Shown here: piece after piece, positions 8,460 to 17,269 of the stretch | How the letters are laid out: each line of letters starts with the position of its first letter | Numbering within the stretch: position 1 is the first letter of the stretch | DNA from: Stanieria cyanosphaera PCC 7437 | GTDB lineage: Bacteria; Cyanobacteriota; Cyanobacteriia; Cyanobacteriales; Xenococcaceae | DNA: 64,000 bases | Reading direction: 5' to 3' | Assembly: GCF_000317575.1 (NCBI RefSeq) | Contig: NC_019765.1 | Location: 124,001 to 188,000 of the forward strand | Made by a program: the position numbers and the translations under genes | Notes under the pieces: model-generated | Told to the model about the DNA's origin: nothing | The model's database searches: none | What the model saw: only the letters and a program-made list of their open reading frames with translations

Positions 8460-9566
8460 TTGTCTAACTATGTCCAATTATTTAAGTTCTGCTGGTTGCC
8501 CCAAATACTAAATCTCATTGCCGAAATAGATGAGTTTAAGGGGTCGTGGCGAGCTTTGGGAACGCTTGCTCCCGAACGTTTAGCAGCATTGAGAAAAGTA
8601 GCGACTATTGAAAGTATTGGTTCATCTACTCGTATTGAAGGCGCCAAACTTAGCGATCGCCAAATTGAGACTTTACTGAGTAATTTAGACTCATTATCTT
8701 TTACTACTCGCGACGAACAGGAAGTAGCGGGTTATGCAGAGGTGATGCAAATATTGTTTGACAGTTGGGAAATGATTCCGATTACGGAAAACTACATCAA
8801 ACAACTTCATTCAATACTTTTACAATACAGTCACAAGGATGAAAGACATCGTGGTAATTATAAGGCAATAGATAATCATATTGAAGCATTCGATGGAGAT
8901 GGTAAAAGTCTCGGTATTTTATTTACAACTGCTTCTCCAATGATGACTCCATTGTTGATGGAAAAATTAGTTAACTGGACTCGCGAAGCTTTTACAGACA
9001 AACAACTGCATCCTTTGTTAATTACAGGAATTTTCATCGTTCGGTTTTTAGCTATTCATCCCTTTCAAGATGGCAATGAGCGCGGGGGACGCTGCTTCGC
9101 AAGCAGCTTGTCCAACCACGCTGTTGGTCGTCTTTCTAGAGTTTTGACTACATTGTTGCTCTTAAAAAGTGGATATACTTATGTTCCTTTTAGTTCCCTA
9201 GAAACTGTAATAGAAGAAAACAAGGATAGTTATTATCTGGCTTTAAGACGTACACAGCAAAGTTTAAAGACTGAAAATCCAGATTGGAATAGTTGGTTAT
9301 TGTTTTTTCTTCATTCCCTAAAGCGACAAAAAGACCGTTTGGCAGTCAAATTAGAGAGAGAAAAGATTATGCAAAGTTCTCTCCCAGAATTATCGGTGAA
9401 AATTCTAGAACTGGCTAAAGAACATGGCAGAATTACTACAGGGGAAATTGAAAGATATACCCAGGCTAATCGCAGTACTATCAAAGCCAGAATTAATGAT
9501 TTGCTAGGGATGAAAAAATTAATCCGACATGGTAAAGGAAGATCTACTTGGTATTCTCTTTTTTAA
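8460..9566 (+). CDS. Fic/DOC protein with split catalytic motif
   Basis: This is a 368-residue Fic protein of the class with an N-terminal (S/T)xxxE(G/N) inhibitory helix (IGSSTRIEGAKLS) and a C-terminal winged-helix. Fic enzymes AMPylate targets using HPFx(D/E)GN(G/K)RxxR. Here HPFQDGN (200-206) is followed by 16 extra residues and then GRLSRVLTTLLLL, the usual continuation, so a 48-bp insertion (9078-9125) splits the motif. The inserted residues begin ERGGR, so Arg residues still stand at the +2 and +5 places. The IS607 end abuts the start; no ATG is present and a TTG at 8460 is the only early start, so a few N-terminal codons may be lost. Confidence 0.8.
   Translation: MSNYVQLFKFCWLPQILNLIAEIDEFKGSWRALGTLAPERLAALRKVATIESIGSSTRIEGAKLSDRQIETLLSNLDSLSFTTRDEQEVAGYAEVMQILFDSWEMIPITENYIKQLHSILLQYSHKDERHRGNYKAIDNHIEAFDGDGKSLGILFTTASPMMTPLLMEKLVNWTREAFTDKQLHPLLITGIFIVRFLAIHPFQDGNERGGRCFASSLSNHAVGRLSRVLTTLLLLKSGYTYVPFSSLETVIEENKDSYYLALRRTQQSLKTENPDWNSWLLFFLHSLKRQKDRLAVKLEREKIMQSSLPELSVKILELAKEHGRITTGEIERYTQANRSTIKARINDLLGMKKLIRHGKGRSTWYSLF
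9078..9125. repeat. 48-bp palindromic repeat inserted in fic
   Basis: The segment contains a hairpin (GGAC 9087-9090 with GTCC 9110-9113; CTGCTT 9092-9097 with AAGCAG 9101-9106). Removing it restores a canonical Fic motif, and its length is a multiple of three. Confidence 0.75.
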
Positions 9567-9607
9567 AGATTGGGATATCTTTATATCTAGATATCTTTAC
9601 TCTATAA

Positions 9608-10861
9608 TTATCGCCCAGTTAAGTCTTTCTGCATCGCTTCAATCGCCTTTTTAGATAAGGGTATTGGTTGCTGTTGATTAAATGAAATTGCAATATCGAC
9701 AATTCTCTGTAAATATCCCGCAGATTTACCATCAGTCCGAGCTTGACGATACCACTGCCATAATTGATTTTGCCTTTTTCTGTAAGCTTTCCAGTCCAAC
9801 AAAAACATCTCTCGCCCTGCTGTAGAAAAAGTAGTTTGCTCGACCAACCGATTAATTCGCTGTCGTGTCAGTTCATCTCTATCTAATGCTTTGACAAACA
9901 TCAACCAGTCTTCTTTAGCTAGAGCATAACGCCTATTTCCCAATAATTGTTCGTTCCAATCCTTTCCTAATAATGGTCGCAATCTCAAAACCCTTGGCAG
10001 CAGTTTAGCAATTCGCCAGGACATTTCTTCTCCAGGGCAGTCTCCATCTAACGCCAAGATAATTGTTGTTCCCTTTTGAGTAGCTTGAGTAAGTATCGCT
10101 CGAGGAATACTCCCCGCCCCGTCAACAGAAATATAAATCGTTCTACCATAGATATAATTTCCCCTCAAAGCAGCCAGTGAAATCGCATCAATGGGAGATT
10201 CAACCAAAAATATCTTGTGGACAAAGCCTTCACCAATACCAAAGAAAAACCAACCTTCATTCCTCTTAGTTCCTGGGGTGAGTAATTTAAGATTGCCAGA
10301 TATGCTCCTCAAACTAGCCCCAACCGCTTCACCTATTTGAAAATCTTCGGTTATCGAATATCGGAAAAACATGACATTACCGCAAATGTCTGCATCGATC
10401 TTTCCTTGCTGGTGGAGGGTATCGACCAGATAACTGGGTAATACCCGACGGTCGATTAGATACTCTTTTACATCCTTCCATTTGTCAGGAGCGCGCCGAT
10501 TACACCTGGGTAGTTTTTCTAGTTCTTTGACCTTGGGTAGAATATTTTTGTTAGGTTTTCTAGGTGATAAATCTACAGGTTTACCCCATAAAAAATCCAT
10601 GGCACTAACAAAATCGCACCCAAGAACGTGAGTCACCAAACTAATTGCACCACCACCCCCAGTTTGTGCCAGATGGTCGAAGAAAACTCCCCGTTCGGGA
10701 TCGATTGAAATTGTACAGCCACTAATGCGCCACTTCTTCTTATCGTGACAATCGCGTTCCATTCCCAACCATTGCGCTACTTCTTCTAAATCGAACTGAC
10801 GTACCTCATCGATTATCTCTGGCGGATAAAAGGGAGTTTTACTGTTCGATATGAATTGCAT
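9608..10861 (-). CDS. Toprim-domain primase-like plasmid protein (DUF3991 type)
   Basis: A 417-residue protein. An N-terminal CHC2-like/DUF3991 region (residues 20-110, with FFDHLAQTGGGGAISLVTHVLG) precedes a toprim core: the glutamate in FLVESPIDAISL (about 220) and the aspartates in ILALDGDCPGEEM. Such proteins make primers or process transferred plasmid strands. Its ATG overlaps the stop of the secreted-protein gene upstream by one base (TAATG), so it is the last gene of the 9.6-15.7 kb operon. A role in conjugative DNA processing is inferred from that setting. Confidence 0.7.
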   Translation of the reverse strand: MQFISNSKTPFYPPEIIDEVRQFDLEEVAQWLGMERDCHDKKKWRISGCTISIDPERGVFFDHLAQTGGGGAISLVTHVLGCDFVSAMDFLWGKPVDLSPRKPNKNILPKVKELEKLPRCNRRAPDKWKDVKEYLIDRRVLPSYLVDTLHQQGKIDADICGNVMFFRYSITEDFQIGEAVGASLRSISGNLKLLTPGTKRNEGWFFFGIGEGFVHKIFLVESPIDAISLAALRGNYIYGRTIYISVDGAGSIPRAILTQATQKGTTIILALDGDCPGEEMSWRIAKLLPRVLRLRPLLGKDWNEQLLGNRRYALAKEDWLMFVKALDRDELTRQRINRLVEQTTFSTAGREMFLLDWKAYRKRQNQLWQWYRQARTDGKSAGYLQRIVDIAISFNQQQPIPLSKKAIEAMQKDLTGR

Positions 10862-12333
10862 TATTCCCCTACCCTCGATACATTCTTCGACAGCGAGGAT
10901 AGTGCTTCGGTATCTCCCTGGCTAATAGCTAGAAGAAAAGAAGCAACCTGCATGTCAATATCTGCTTCAAATAATGCTGACTTTAAGGGACTACCCCTTC
11001 TGACCAAACTAATAGCTCGATTGACCTTAGTTTGAGTCTCTTCATCAATATCTAATATTCTCTGTCGAACTACTTTTTGCCAGCCAAAATAAAGATCGTG
11101 AGCTTTGAGAAGGTTGTTTACTCGCTTGTCAAAGTTGACATCTTTTACTGGAGATTGTTTGGCCAGGTAGATGGATAAATCTTCTGCTCGATTTATTAGT
11201 TTTGTTGATTCTATCGTTTCTGACACTGAAGAAGATTGTCTTTCTACATTAGATTCAATCTCAACCGCTCGTTCCTCACTCGAATCTGAAATTAATTTTG
11301 CTGGTTTATCTTTATTGTCAGTTTGAGTAAAATTTTCTCTATCATTGTCGAATTTTTCCCGAACTAAATCGCGGTCATAGTTTTGCTTAAGAATAGCTGT
11401 ATTAGGTAATTCCTGCTCGATTTCATTACCTCTATCTCCCTCAAGTCGCTGTAAAGAACCACTTGTTTTCTCTTGTTGTTGCTGTATTTCTACTGCCTTA
11501 CTTTCGGAAACATCCAAACTCAAATCTGCTTCCGTTTTAGGTATTGGTGAAAAAACAGAATTACCATCATGCCTGACAAGAGAAAATTGGTCGAGAGCCA
11601 TTTCTGCTAATGATGAAATTACTGCCAAATCAATCTCGGCAGCTTGAGCCGATTCAATAACACTTAGATCGCTATTTCTTGCCAAAGCGATAAAACGTCT
11701 GATTTTAGTTACTACTGGGTCATCCGCTGTGGTAAAACCGCGCCCGATTGCTAGAGTCAGTCCGCGAGCTACATCATCTAAATTAGCTGCACGACCAGAA
11801 CTAACTTTTATTGTTTGACGGTCTATATCGGCAATTGTTTTACGAGTTTGAGGGGTAATTTTGATTCCCAAATCGACAACGCTGTTACTATGCTCGATCT
11901 GGAAATTGTAGACGCGACTGACTCCACTACCATCGACGGTTTTTGCGACTAGATTCGTTATTTTAGTAGTCGTTGCTCCTGGAAATTCTAGTTCTTCAAT
12001 TGGCAATAAAAAGATAGTTTGAGCCGTACCCGACTCGATGGGAAAGTCGGTATTGTAAACTATTCGCGAGGCATCCCCCAACCCAATATAGGCAATCGCT
12101 TCATCAGTTGCTGAAAAATCAATTACAGCAATTCTACCTGGATTGATAGAAACTTTTATACTATTGGCGATCGCTGTTGCTTGACTGACCTGCTGATAGT
12201 TTAAATTTGCCACTACATTCGATTCTGCTGCCAATACCGATGCTTGAATTTGAAGCACTCCACTCATAGCTGCCGTACTTGCAGCTAATAGAGGAAGATA
12301 AAAAGTTAGATTGAATAGTTTTAAGAATTTCAT
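10861..12333 (-). CDS. Secreted protein, possibly VirB9/TraK-like
   Basis: This 490-residue protein has a signal peptide (hydrophobic residues 8-30, Ala-rich cut near ASVLA). Residues 55-165 are rich in beta strands: SIKVSINPGRIAVIDFS, IVYNTDFPIESGTAQTIFLLP, then LEFPGATTTKITNLV. That pattern resembles the N-terminal domain of VirB9/TraK-type conjugation proteins, at moderate confidence. Residues 265-375 are charged and low-complexity. The C-terminal 100 residues hold two short helical repeats (RAISLVRRGSPLKSALFEAD). It is coupled to the primase-like gene downstream. No VirB4 or VirD4 is seen in the window. Confidence 0.55.
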   Translation of the reverse strand: MKFLKLFNLTFYLPLLAASTAAMSGVLQIQASVLAAESNVVANLNYQQVSQATAIANSIKVSINPGRIAVIDFSATDEAIAYIGLGDASRIVYNTDFPIESGTAQTIFLLPIEELEFPGATTTKITNLVAKTVDGSGVSRVYNFQIEHSNSVVDLGIKITPQTRKTIADIDRQTIKVSSGRAANLDDVARGLTLAIGRGFTTADDPVVTKIRRFIALARNSDLSVIESAQAAEIDLAVISSLAEMALDQFSLVRHDGNSVFSPIPKTEADLSLDVSESKAVEIQQQQEKTSGSLQRLEGDRGNEIEQELPNTAILKQNYDRDLVREKFDNDRENFTQTDNKDKPAKLISDSSEERAVEIESNVERQSSSVSETIESTKLINRAEDLSIYLAKQSPVKDVNFDKRVNNLLKAHDLYFGWQKVVRQRILDIDEETQTKVNRAISLVRRGSPLKSALFEADIDMQVASFLLAISQGDTEALSSLSKNVSRVGE

Positions 12334-12385
12334 GCGTCTAATGAATGGGTCGATTGATAAAAGTTAATGGTGTTTTAAGGCAGAA

Positions 12386-12401
12386 GGCAGGAGGACGGGG
12401 C
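12386..12401. repeat. 16-bp inverted repeat, left copy
   Basis: GGCAGGAGGACGGGGC is found here and exactly inverted at 13937-13952. The pair encloses the secreted-protein gene 12416-13660, and 13 bp (GGACGGGGCGTAT) are also shared with 2808-2820. Confidence 0.6.
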
Positions 12402-12415
12402 GTATGAACGCCTTC

Positions 12416-13660
12416 TCAAATTCCGAGAAAAATCCAGTCATCGCGCTGGAAACTAAAGAATGGAATGGGTCCGATAAAATAGGGCGTACAACCGAGATCG
12501 ACGAAAGTAGTTTTGGCACAGATACGGAAAAAGATCGCTGTTTCTACACTGTCAGTAGTTTCGTCTGTTCCCCAAATAGCAAATTTAAATGCCTTGCCAA
12601 AGGGATGTCTCCCTGTCGGCTCTTTACCACAGTTGATCGCACCCAATACTCCGTGTCCTCCATTAACACCCCAAGGAGCATTAGGACAGATACTACCCGT
12701 TTCGGGATCGCGCCCTGCTATCCACTGCACTCCTTCGGTTGGTAATCTCCAACTACTCCCCGAATTTTCAATGTCATCCAGTTCGAGATAGGGACAGCGA
12801 GAACCTGCCGTACAGGGTACGTTAAATCCTTCTTCGTAACTGCCACTTACCGTTCGCTGTCGGTTACTCTCGGCATCACTCCAGACTGCATCGATCCGCA
12901 TCACTGGCATGGATGCATTAGAGATAGGATTGGGCATTTGAGCCAGTGCAACTCTCGCTAGTTCTGGAATGTCACTAATGTTAGCATTCTCCCAACGGTC
13001 AAACTCTTTTAATGGCGTAGCTTCTAACCCAGGAATATCTTTAATACTATATTCAGAAAGGTCTACCTCTCCTAGTTTGAGATTACCTGCGATGGAATTT
13101 GATTCGACTAGAGACTCTAACTGAATGTTGTCGTAACTATAACCGAGTTTGGTTTCAATTAATTTGGCAATTGGTTCTACTTGACCGACTCGTTTTTGAC
13201 CCAATCCCGGTATTGCTTCAACCAATTCTTCTAAAGATTGGTCATTAAACAATTCAAATGATGACAGGGCAATCTCATCGGTATCCACTCCTGTAATGGC
13301 AGCTATTTCAGCAAGACTAAATTCCTCTGCTGCAAAGGCTTCTTCAACATCTCCCAGTTTGAGAATATCGACCAATGAATCACCTTTCAACCACTCTCGC
13401 GATAGGTCATAACCGACATAGGAATTAAATTCACTGCCGATGCTTCCACCTCGGTTAACGGCAGGAAAATCTGCTAAAGCGATCCGCTCCCAATCGGGCA
13501 ATCTTACCTGTCCGACTACCTCCTCTCCGTCAATTACATCTTCTGTAATAGTTTTATCGTCCCAGTAATCAATAGCTCTTGTTTGCTTTATTGGTAATGC
13601 AACTATAGCTACACTAGATAAAACTGTTATTAATAGTCTTGTCGTTCTCGATCTCATCAT
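12416..13660 (-). CDS. Secreted protein of unknown function
   Basis: This 414-residue protein starts with a clear signal peptide (RTTRLLITVLSSVAIVALP, cut near TRA). Residues 90-235 contain loosely repeated helical units, each with an L/I-P-G/E-L element (EAIPGLGQ, KDIPGLEA, SDIPELAR). The C-terminal third has eight or so cysteines, including VPCTAGSRCPYL and RICAKTTFVDLGC, as expected of an exported disulfide-bonded domain. I cannot name the family. It lies upstream of the VirB9-like gene in the same direction, so a cell-surface role in conjugation is plausible. An unusual 3' tail reads into the GC-rich repeat. Confidence 0.55.
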   Translation of the reverse strand: MMRSRTTRLLITVLSSVAIVALPIKQTRAIDYWDDKTITEDVIDGEEVVGQVRLPDWERIALADFPAVNRGGSIGSEFNSYVGYDLSREWLKGDSLVDILKLGDVEEAFAAEEFSLAEIAAITGVDTDEIALSSFELFNDQSLEELVEAIPGLGQKRVGQVEPIAKLIETKLGYSYDNIQLESLVESNSIAGNLKLGEVDLSEYSIKDIPGLEATPLKEFDRWENANISDIPELARVALAQMPNPISNASMPVMRIDAVWSDAESNRQRTVSGSYEEGFNVPCTAGSRCPYLELDDIENSGSSWRLPTEGVQWIAGRDPETGSICPNAPWGVNGGHGVLGAINCGKEPTGRHPFGKAFKFAIWGTDETTDSVETAIFFRICAKTTFVDLGCTPYFIGPIPFFSFQRDDWIFLGI

Positions 13661-13708
13661 GGTTATTTAGTAACTTTTAAAATTTCTCAATGGCAGCAGG
13701 CAGAAGTT

Positions 13709-13996
13709 TTAGCTATCGGTAGAAGAAGCCCATTGTCTTGCACGAGCATTTGGATTTAAGACCCTCAGCCTCGTTTGGCTTGGTGGTTCTTCGATAGAGT
13801 CGCGGGTCGGAATCCTATCCCAAGTTCCTGTCGTCTGGTTCAACACCAGGCTAGAGCAACGGCACGCCCTGCAATCGATCTTTCTGCGCTCTGGAGGGGC
13901 TGCGGGCGGGTAGAGATTCTCCTGCGTCCGCCCGCAGCCCCGTCCTCCTGCCTCAGAGCGAAGCGAAATAAACTTACTCCAAATACCTACGCTCAC
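13709..13996 (-). CDS. Doubtful small ORF disrupted by a palindrome
   Basis: A 95-codon frame overlaps the end of the upstream gene by 23 bp and ends 48 bp before the next gene, an operon-like position. Its last 46 residues (LVLNQTTGTWDRIPTRDS, then TRLRVLNPNARARQW) look protein-like. The middle third, however, is encoded by a GC-rich hairpin (13896-13941). It may be a small gene invaded by that repeat or a chance frame. No family is recognised. Confidence 0.25.
   Translation of the reverse strand: MSVGIWSKFISLRSEAGGRGCGRTQENLYPPAAPPERRKIDCRACRCSSLVLNQTTGTWDRIPTRDSIEEPPSQTRLRVLNPNARARQWASSTDS
13896..13941. repeat. GC-rich 46-bp hairpin repeat
   Basis: A perfect 14-bp stem (13896-13909 with 13928-13941) encloses an 18-base loop. 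The base composition is far above that of the AT-rich surroundings. Directly beside it, 13937-13952 is the inverted partner of 12386-12401. Confidence 0.75.
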
Positions 13997-14951
13997 TAGG
14001 AAAGCGCACCCAGAGAGTACAAAAACCCGTCTTGGTTTCCCTCCCTTCCAAGCGCAACACTACCCCTAACTTCTGGGCATCTTTTTCGCAGAGAAACTTT
14101 CCACCCCGTTTGGTAAGTAAAACTTGATTCCACCCCATTAACTCCCTAGCATATTGCCCTTGAGTGCTGGTAGCCCATTGAACGAGTTCGGGGTTGTTTC
14201 TGGCAGACTTCCCTACATCACTCATCGCCCATTCCAGAGCCTTGGCTTCTTCTAGGGTTAGTTGTCTCGCTCCTTTGGGGTCTAATTCTGGTGATGAAGT
14301 TTTCCAGATGTGAGGAATTGCCAATCCCAATGCCGTACCAAGAGAAACTGAGAGAAAGATATAGAATGCAGCTTTAGTTAAAGCGACCGCATCGTGACCG
14401 ATCTTGGTCAAGGCAGCTTTTTTAATTACTATATTGGCTGCATCGGTAATTTTGTCGCTATGAGCTTCTAGAGCAGCCTCAGAAGCAATTTCTAAGGTTT
14501 CTTGGGTTTGGTTGATATAGTTTTGGAGAGTTTTAGCATGCTCTTTAAACAAGGCATGGGAATACTTCAAGCGTCTCTGCCAGTCTTTACGCCATGCCCG
14601 ATATTGCTTGTCGAAATGTGCGGCTATTTCTGCTGGTTTTTGGTGTAGGAGTAACTCGATTTTTCCCGTAGCTATTAGGAAAATAAATAAAGGATCGTCA
14701 CCCTTGATGTCAGTTTCCATCGCCGTTCGCAGCACGATTTCTCTCTCGCGATCGCTCAAATCTTTAAGAGCAGTCGCCATAAAGGCCCGATTTTTAGCTT
14801 CGGTACTCCTAGCAGTAGGATAATCCGAGCCATAAAAGGTTTTACTCTCAGAATTATTAACAGTTATTTCATTAGAGAGCAAATCTTCTGTGCCTTCTTC
14901 AGCCAATTCAGCTAGGGTTTCAATTTCTCTAGGTGTTAATTCTCGATTCAT
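13974..14951 (-). CDS. Membrane-anchored plasmid protein
   Basis: A 325-residue protein with a single transmembrane segment around residues 190-212 (AAFYIFLSVSLGTALGLAIP). The N-terminal cytoplasmic part is helical, with a LSDREREIVLRTAMETDIKGDDPLFIF block that I associate with an uncharacterised cyanobacterial plasmid family, followed by a coiled-coil-like stretch (130-180). The C-terminal part is a small domain with two cysteines. Its ATG overlaps the stop of the ParA-like gene by 4 bp, and the pairing suggests a membrane partner for that ATPase. Function unknown. Confidence 0.6.
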   Translation of the reverse strand: MNRELTPREIETLAELAEEGTEDLLSNEITVNNSESKTFYGSDYPTARSTEAKNRAFMATALKDLSDREREIVLRTAMETDIKGDDPLFIFLIATGKIELLLHQKPAEIAAHFDKQYRAWRKDWQRRLKYSHALFKEHAKTLQNYINQTQETLEIASEAALEAHSDKITDAANIVIKKAALTKIGHDAVALTKAAFYIFLSVSLGTALGLAIPHIWKTSSPELDPKGARQLTLEEAKALEWAMSDVGKSARNNPELVQWATSTQGQYARELMGWNQVLLTKRGGKFLCEKDAQKLGVVLRLEGRETKTGFCTLWVRFPSERRYLE

Positions 14952-15688
14952 TTCTTATTCGCCGTTGCTGGAGTAGGGGAAGTAGTAAACTTGCCCGTGC
15001 CTTCGATAGCTGCCATCGTGTCGCTGAGGAATGTTTTAACCCTCTGTCTTGCTAGTAGGGGTAACTGAGCCATCACTTGAGCAAAGGGCTGTTTTTTACG
15101 GTCGATAAAATCAATATCGGTACGACGTAACCCGGGAAAATCGATTTCGAGGAATTGATATTTGGATTTTAATTCCAAAAAGCGATCGCTATTGGTAATG
15201 TCCGACCAATCTAGTTTTAAACCTTGATTGCGGACTAAAATATGGGGCAGCTTTCCTTTATATGTCTGCAAAGAATCTTCCAGTAAATCTAGAGAAATAT
15301 CACTCCCATTAGAAAGGAAGAACTTACAAAAGCTGACTCCACTTTCTTTGATAAAATCCTCATCTAATAAGTTATTGCCCTCAATCCAAAACTTAACTTG
15401 TTGGTGAACTTTACCTGGAAGATTGACAATTACATCTTCTTTCATTGCCAGATCGATAATTTTGTCAACCTCTCCTGCGGTTTGGGAATACATCACCGTA
15501 GCCTCATCAGAAGCGACAAACTGAATATCTTTGATGCCGTTATAGATTTGAGCCACATCTGGTTTGGGATCGGTATCGATTAACTTATAAGCAATCTTTT
15601 TTTGTTCTAAAAAGTGAAGTAAACAGCGACAAAAAAGACTCTTGCCTACTCCTCCTTTTTCACCATCTATTAAATATATAGTTGCCAT
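14948..15688 (-). CDS. ParA/MobD-like P-loop ATPase
   Basis: This 246-residue protein has the deviant Walker A of the ParA/MinD class (GEKGGVGKS, residues 9-17) and an Asp-rich switch (LIDTDPKPDVAQIY). It lacks an N-terminal helix-turn-helix and resembles MobD-like ATPases of mobilisable plasmids more than classic partition ParA. It opens a five- or six-gene minus-strand operon reaching 9608. Segregation here could be served by the actin-like gene at 17.7 kb, so a role in conjugation or membrane docking is more likely for this one. That assignment is inference. Confidence 0.7.
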   Translation of the reverse strand: MATIYLIDGEKGGVGKSLFCRCLLHFLEQKKIAYKLIDTDPKPDVAQIYNGIKDIQFVASDEATVMYSQTAGEVDKIIDLAMKEDVIVNLPGKVHQQVKFWIEGNNLLDEDFIKESGVSFCKFFLSNGSDISLDLLEDSLQTYKGKLPHILVRNQGLKLDWSDITNSDRFLELKSKYQFLEIDFPGLRRTDIDFIDRKKQPFAQVMAQLPLLARQRVKTFLSDTMAAIEGTGKFTTSPTPATANKK

Positions 15689-15799
15689 AATTTTGAACTA
15701 ATTAATATTAATTGAAATTAATTGAATTAAAGTTTAATTTTGAAGAGCCTGTCGGCTTGATGTGTGTGAAAAATTGATAAATCAAAGGAGATTTAATTC

Positions 15800-16147
15800 A
15801 TGGCTAGACACACATCTCAATCTTTAATGCAGAAAATTTTTGCCGATGCTGACGAACGCAGAGCTAAAGCTATTTACTATGTAGCTAAAGAAGTATCCGG
15901 TCGCGCTTTATCTAGAGTTCATAAGGAAAAAGGTAACAAATTCAACTGGGATGCTTTTAGTAAAAGATTCGAGCAAAGCTACGGTAAATATTCTGCCGAT
16001 GAGTTACTGGCTGAAATCCTAGAGAATGTCTATTGGCTCACTAGCGAAGCTGAAGTTATGGAGCTTTATTTTCGCTATATGAGAGATATTGATAAAGCTA
16101 GTGGCAAACAACAAGAATCAGAAAGTGATGATTTAGATTTTAGCTAA
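15800..16147 (+). CDS. Small plasmid protein, unknown function
   Basis: This 115-residue mostly helical protein starts with a basic segment (ARHTSQSLMQKIFADADERRAKAIYYV) and ends in an acidic, disordered tail (ESESDDLDFS). A good ribosome site (AAAGGAG) precedes the ATG. The 110-bp spacer to the divergent ParA-like gene is AT-rich, with repeated ATTAATTGAA-like units that may hold both promoters. A terminator follows at 16186. No family recognised. Confidence 0.55.
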   Translation: MARHTSQSLMQKIFADADERRAKAIYYVAKEVSGRALSRVHKEKGNKFNWDAFSKRFEQSYGKYSADELLAEILENVYWLTSEAEVMELYFRYMRDIDKASGKQQESESDDLDFS

Positions 16148-16185
16148 ATATCAATAGCTAATTATACGATTTATTACATTTATCT

Positions 16186-16210
16186 AAAGACCTTAATCGG
16201 TCTTTTTTTT
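16186..16210 (+). terminator. Rho-independent terminator
   Basis: AAAGACC (16186-16192) pairs with GGTCTTT (16199-16205) across a 6-base loop and runs into a T tract. It separates two converging genes; only the plus-strand side has a clean T run. Confidence 0.8.
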
Positions 16211-16211
16211 A

Positions 16212-16898
16212 CTATTGAATTTCAGCTAATAACCCACCACAAACAGCAACTACTACTGCTTGAGTGCGATTTTTTAAACCTAACTTTTTAACAATACCAC
16301 AGATATAGTTGCGTACTGTATGAGAACTAATACACATTGTTTGACCAATTTCCTGATAATCTTTACCAGTTATTAAATGCTTCAATGCTGTTAATTCTTT
16401 TGGCGCAAGAGAATCCAATCCCAAAGATGAAACTGGCATTAACAGATTATTTGATAATAGATGGCTTGTTAAGGGGTGAACGTAAATACTCCCTTCAAAT
16501 GTACTAGCTATGGCTAAAAGTAATTTGGAAATATCTCCATCTTCAAAGTAGTAACTTGCTGAAATTGAATAGACTTTGAGAATAGTTTCGCGGTCTATCT
16601 TTTGTCCACAAACGATTAATTGAGCTTTAGGTGACTGTTCGATGAGTTGTTCGTAGAGCTTGAAATTACTACTGACTAAAATTTCTAAATCTAAAATAAT
16701 TATATCTGGCTGATATCTTTGTGCCAGCCTCAATCCCTTAAATGAATCGGCACAATCATAAATAGTTAGAGATTCTTGCTTTGCTAATATTTTACAAAGA
16801 CCTAATCTTTGAAAAGGATCTTTTTTAATTAGCAAAACTGTGGCTGATGGTAGTTTAAATTCATAAGCGATCGCGCTTTGGGTTTTAGTCTCATTCAT
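16212..16898 (-). CDS. NarL/FixJ-type response regulator
   Basis: This is a 228-residue protein. A receiver-like domain (residues 15-130) keeps the phosphoacceptor aspartate in IIILDLEI but has lost the acidic pair near the start (VLLIKKDPF). A LuxR-type helix-turn-helix covers the last 65 residues (LAPKELTALKHLITGKDYQEIG, SSHTVRNYICGIVKKLGL). The ATG at 16898 is preferred to a TTG at 16907. No sensor kinase adjoins it. The degraded acidic pocket suggests control other than normal phosphorylation. Confidence 0.75.
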   Translation of the reverse strand: MNETKTQSAIAYEFKLPSATVLLIKKDPFQRLGLCKILAKQESLTIYDCADSFKGLRLAQRYQPDIIILDLEILVSSNFKLYEQLIEQSPKAQLIVCGQKIDRETILKVYSISASYYFEDGDISKLLLAIASTFEGSIYVHPLTSHLLSNNLLMPVSSLGLDSLAPKELTALKHLITGKDYQEIGQTMCISSHTVRNYICGIVKKLGLKNRTQAVVVAVCGGLLAEIQ

Positions 16899-17269
16899 AA
16901 TTAACAATTACCGACTATTAATTACTCAATTGTTTTTAGTTAGCAAAACCAATTTTATTTGTTAATAAATGTTATTATTAACTCGATTAATACCAATCAT
17001 AAAACGTAAATTTATTGCCGTCTATTCCCAAAATATATAGTACAAAATGATGATATAAATTAGTCGAGCGCGATTTCAGTTCAGGACAAAGTTAAAATTG
17101 TTTCCCCTGAAAAAATTAATCTCCTAGCAGATAAGCTCAAACAAAGAAAAGCTCGACGACAAACTCATAGGTAATCTCTTCACGAAGTTAGGTAATTAAT
17201 CTTGTTGATAACTCAACCAAAAATTTAGTTGAGCTTTATGTTGATAGGACTCTAACGAGTCAAAAAGGG
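16899..17269. other. AT-rich spacer
   Basis: No convincing gene. A short plus-strand frame ending near 17172 (SPEKINLLADKLKQRKARR) lacks a start codon and may be a remnant. AT-rich stretches around 16950-17050 could hold the promoter of the response regulator. Confidence 0.4.

Larger units (their letters stand above)
6636..8467 (-). mobile_element. IS607-family transposon (tnpA + tnpB)
   Basis: The element carries a serine-recombinase transposase and a TnpB gene that overlap by 4 bp, the standard IS607 order. TTAGACAA repeats at 6636, 6656 and (as TTAGACAC) 6666, and its inverse TTGTCTAA at 8460-8467, mark the approximate ends. IS607 makes no target duplication, so the exact ends cannot be fixed by eye. 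The guide (omega) RNA of TnpB should overlap the tnpB 3' end, around 6640-6780 on the minus strand. Confidence 0.75.

Noticed and set aside
12404-12791. Plus-strand frames opposite the secreted-protein gene
   Set aside because: They are antisense shadows; the minus strand has a signal peptide and operon position.
13700-13890. Possible tRNA genes on the minus strand near a CTTAAAT loop
   Set aside because: No acceptor stem or T arm could be drawn; loops lack T at position 33. The sequence reads better as a coding remnant.
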